Below are positions 4,352-6,645 of a stretch of 6,645 nt of DNA, piece by piece (positions within the stretch are counted from its first letter, which is position 1; every line of letters starts with the position of its first letter). Where the stretch lies: assembly GCA_963725415.1 (NCBI GenBank), contig CAVRZY010000285.1:1-6645 (forward strand), given 5' to 3'. The notes beneath the pieces were generated by a model. That model saw only the letters and a program-made list of their open reading frames with translations, made no database searches and was not told the origin of the DNA. Both the position numbers and the translations under genes were made by a program. This DNA is from CAVRZY01 sp963725415. GTDB lineage: Bacteria; Acidobacteriota; Terriglobia; Bryobacterales; Bryobacteraceae.

Positions 4352-6565
4352 TTACGCCGGGATCCCTGCGTACCCGCCGCGATAGTCGAGCAGATCGCCC
4401 GAATACTCGTGGCGCACCTTGTAGATCAACTGGTCGTTGGTGAACATTGCGCCCACCGTCGGCTGGTCGGCCAGCAGGATTTCCGGCGCTTGCCGGCCCT
4501 GCAGGAACCCAATCTCGAGGATGTCCACGTTGCCGCTGATGTCGAACAGATACCAGCGGTCGGCATCCGTCTCCAGCGGGTTGGCGAAGATATTCTCATT
4601 GTTCGCGCCAAAGCGGTGGTACCAGGGATTCGGGGCAGCAGTGTAGGGGGGCGTCTGGTTGATCGCCATGGCGATGGAGTGCAAGGCCTTGGGGACGACG
4701 AGCAGGTAAGGCCCCACCAGTCCGAGCTTCTCGCTGCTATCGCCTTCCACCTGATTAAAGAAGGCCAGGTCGGCAGCATCGAGTAATGCGATGCTGGTGG
4801 CAAGTGTGGCGGAGAGTGCGGTCGCACAGGTGTTGGCACCGTGACTCGCGTGGAACCACCTTACGCTATCGGGATCGTATACGGCACCGCCGGCCGTGGT
4901 AGCTCCCGCCGTGGCAAAGCCCCATACAAACTTGGCGAGGGTACGCGCGGCAGAACGGCCGAGCCGTCCGACGATCTTCGCGATCAGCCCGACGTCATCG
5001 TTGATGATCGCCTCGCGCGTGATCGTGGCGATGTTGCCGCGCTTGGTCACGGCATAGCTGATCTTCTCATCGGTGAAGGGGTCGATCTCGGTAAAGGGGG
5101 CCCCCTCGAGCACCGTGTCGAGATCATCGAAGTAGCCGACCCTGACCCGCTCCTGGGTCCGGAAATCCGCCGGCGAGGTTACCGATGTGACCAGATCCTG
5201 CCAGCGGTAATTGACGGCCCCGTAATCCTTCAGGAGCAGCCGGTTGAGCGTGGACGCCAGTGCCGCCGGGAAACCGGAAGTCTCGAAGTCTGCGGTGATC
5301 CGCTTGTCGAAGGTTTTTCCGGTCACTGCCGGATCGCCGGTGAAGGTGGTGTAAGCTTCGCGAATGCCAGAGAAGGCAGGGATGTTCGCGAGTTCCGCAC
5401 CCTGCACCACCTTGATTAGGCCCTTCCCATCGCGCTCGAGCTTGACCTCGTGCGTCAGCCCGAAGAGCTTGTCGAGGGCGATCTGGCGCTTGTCGTAATC
5501 CATTAAGGTAACGCGCACCGCCGGGTCTGCCATCTGGTGCGCGGGAACCACCTGGGCGAAGCTGGCCCGGATGGCCGCGATGTCGGTTTGGAGGTCCTCC
5601 TTCTGGAAGAGCCTGCCCTTGTACCGCCGCTCGATCTCCTGGGCGAGTGGTACGGGCAGCGCCGAGGCCAGCAACTCCGAGGCGAGGGTGGCGGAGCACT
5701 GCGTCTTGCGGGCTTCCTCGATCACAGGTCCGGCGTTGGTTAGAAGCGCACGATCGGCCTCCGAAAGCGCTGCCGGAGGGGCAGGGTCGGGCGCTTTGGG
5801 CGGGGGGATTGCAGCGAGCGCCACCGTGACGCGCTCATGCACGTCTTCGACTTTCCCGTTGTCATTCCAATCGAGTCCCTGCAGCTCGGCCTCAAAGGGC
5901 TCCGCCTTTTGGGGAGCGAAGTTTTTGATCGCCTGCAGGACTCGCATGATTTTCTCTTTCATAGTGCCTCCTGCTTTCTTCGTCCCTGCAGTTGGGTCGA
6001 CCTCTGCGGCGGGACTGAACTCTTCGAAACTTTCGGGGTTGGATGCCACCATCCTCAGCACACGGCCGCCAGCATCCGGGCGGGATACCAGATCCACGCT
6101 CCGCACCGCGAGGACGCGCTTCACCCGCCCCATCGAGAGCCCTTCATGGGGCTCCGGCTCAAAGCTGATGTCCACACTCATGCCGCCGATTCCGGGTGGC
6201 GCTTGGGCGATAGCGCGGAACTTGGAGGCCCACTTTTCCGGCTCGAGCAGATGGAGCGTGGAAACGAGCGCACCTTCTCCCATGCGGGCATTGCTGTGGT
6301 AGCCAATCAAATCTTCGATCGACCGCGTCTTGCCAGCCATCAGGTCGGCGAGCGGCTGATGGTCGCGGTAGCAACGCACATTCTCGAACATCCCGGCATC
6401 CCGGGCCAGGACGTCGCGCGTGAACTCGAAGCGCCTGGACTCGGCCACTCCGACGCGTGCGATCTCGACGTCCCAGGCCTTGCCCTCGGCGTCGGCGGCG
6501 GCGAGCAACCGGCAGGGAAATTCCGCACGAAGCACCGAACCTTGAGCGGCCTCCGGCCACTGCAT
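4352..6565 (-). CDS. prohead protease / scaffold / major capsid fusion protein
   Basis: The 737-residue frame encodes three phage head-assembly parts in one chain. Residues 1-175 are a serine maturation protease of the phage prohead type: 'CYRDHQPL' (His69), 'LIGYHSNARMGEGALVSTLH', 'GIGGMSVDI' (Ser130) and the late motif 'VRSVDLVSRPDAGG' (154-167). His69 and Ser130 are my candidate catalytic residues. Residues 202-345 are a charged, Pro/Ala-rich scaffold-like region with an EF-hand-like loop near 232-244. Residues 350-737 are an HK97-fold major capsid protein: 'DFRTQERVRVGYFDDLDTV', 'AVTKRGNIATITREAIINDD', 'ENIFANPLETDADRWYLF', 'DQPTVGAMFTNDQLIYKVRH' and 'DYRGGYAGIP'. Protease-capsid fusions of this type are an established phage family. 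An internal ATG at 5962 behind AGGAGG may also yield scaffold-capsid alone. The true N terminus is uncertain: GGAG lies only three bases before ATG 6565, and coding-like sequence continues upstream without a start codon. Confidence 0.92.
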   Translation of the reverse strand: MQWPEAAQGSVLRAEFPCRLLAAADAEGKAWDVEIARVGVAESRRFEFTRDVLARDAGMFENVRCYRDHQPLADLMAGKTRSIEDLIGYHSNARMGEGALVSTLHLLEPEKWASKFRAIAQAPPGIGGMSVDISFEPEPHEGLSMGRVKRVLAVRSVDLVSRPDAGGRVLRMVASNPESFEEFSPAAEVDPTAGTKKAGGTMKEKIMRVLQAIKNFAPQKAEPFEAELQGLDWNDNGKVEDVHERVTVALAAIPPPKAPDPAPPAALSEADRALLTNAGPVIEEARKTQCSATLASELLASALPVPLAQEIERRYKGRLFQKEDLQTDIAAIRASFAQVVPAHQMADPAVRVTLMDYDKRQIALDKLFGLTHEVKLERDGKGLIKVVQGAELANIPAFSGIREAYTTFTGDPAVTGKTFDKRITADFETSGFPAALASTLNRLLLKDYGAVNYRWQDLVTSVTSPADFRTQERVRVGYFDDLDTVLEGAPFTEIDPFTDEKISYAVTKRGNIATITREAIINDDVGLIAKIVGRLGRSAARTLAKFVWGFATAGATTAGGAVYDPDSVRWFHASHGANTCATALSATLATSIALLDAADLAFFNQVEGDSSEKLGLVGPYLLVVPKALHSIAMAINQTPPYTAAPNPWYHRFGANNENIFANPLETDADRWYLFDISGNVDILEIGFLQGRQAPEILLADQPTVGAMFTNDQLIYKVRHEYSGDLLDYRGGYAGIPA
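5960..5972 (-). promoter_or_regulatory. internal ribosome site and ATG for scaffold-capsid product
   Basis: Within the protease-capsid frame, AGGAGG (5972-5967) is followed after four bases by an in-frame ATG (5962-5960), which is Met202 in the sequence GGTMKEKIMRVL. This is a better initiation site than the one at the annotated start of the gene. It lies exactly at the boundary between the protease and the scaffold-like segment, so a second product beginning at Met202 is plausible, as in phages that nest scaffold inside protease genes. Confidence 0.65.
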
Positions 6566-6610
6566 CTTCTCCGCGGCGTATAGGGCCTTGAGCTTGGCGA
6601 TCGCCTTCTC

Positions 6611-6645
6611 CTAGCAATACGTACTCGGTCGCGGCCACGACATAT
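6611..6645 (-). other. end of upstream gene or lost N-terminal coding (ambiguous)
   Basis: In the capsid frame the first 35 transcribed bases read as ten codons (SWPRPSTYC at the end) closed by TAG at 6613-6611. This could be the C terminus of an upstream gene such as a portal gene. A second frame through the same bases (VAATEYVLLGEG) is also coding-like and would join the capsid frame if one base were removed near 6612. The stretch is too short to decide. Confidence 0.3.

Noticed and set aside
5571..6302. Plus-strand open frames of 243 and 248 codons (5571-6302 and 5837-6583) opposite the protease and scaffold.
   Set aside because: High GC leaves long antisense frames. Their translations are Ser/Arg/Pro-rich with no recognisable motif, while the minus strand here encodes a clear phage protease.
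6597..6604. GCGATCGC octamer, the core of the HIP1 palindrome common in cyanobacteria.
   Set aside because: I noticed only this copy, where a cyanobacterial genome would show many; no inference about the host is justified.
6159..6638. A 159-codon minus-strand frame starting at a GTG (MAATEYVLLGEG...).
   Set aside because: Past the first dozen codons it is an Arg-rich out-of-frame reading of the protease domain. Only its first bases are of interest, as a possible frameshifted N terminus.

Overview
The window is a piece of a tailed-phage structural module, from a free phage or a prophage. Every gene I can support lies on the minus strand, so transcription runs from base 6645 towards base 1. 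The DNA is GC-rich with GC-rich third codon positions. I see no integrase, tRNA, attachment site or bacterial housekeeping gene, so the host cannot be named. The heptameric GAAACTN repeats in the one real intergenic gap resemble repeats I remember from Acidobacteria-like environmental genomes, but that is a recollection, not a test.

Layout in transcription order. Bases 6565-4352 encode a prohead protease / scaffold / major capsid protein fusion, which carries a perfect internal Shine-Dalgarno and ATG (5962) at the protease-scaffold junction. Bases 4351-4271 are a non-coding gap holding two different 4x7-bp tandem arrays and a strong GC hairpin. Bases 4270-3338 encode a head-tail connector-like protein with an apparent extra beta domain inserted. 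Bases 3338-3231 are a 35-codon ORF with a His/Cys cluster, overlapping its neighbour by TGATG. Bases 3222-2812 encode a small virion/tail-fibre protein. Bases 2802-2089 hold a glycosyltransferase-like gene split over two frames by two compensating frameshifts. Bases 2079-293 hold a glycine-rich tail protein followed by sixteen ~20-residue repeats, split by one frameshift near 1632. Bases 296-1 hold the start of a small beta-domain virion protein that runs off the window.

Together the genes would build the capsid shell (protease, scaffold and shell in one ORF), join head to tail, and supply fibre or tip proteins. The glycosyltransferase sits among the fibre genes and may modify a virion protein or host surface sugar. 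No tape-measure or major tail tube gene lies between the connector and the fibre-type genes, which would suit a short-tailed phage or a split module. Three well-supported single-base frame changes, and a possible fourth defect at the start of the capsid gene, mean that this is either a decaying prophage or a sequence with uncorrected indel errors.
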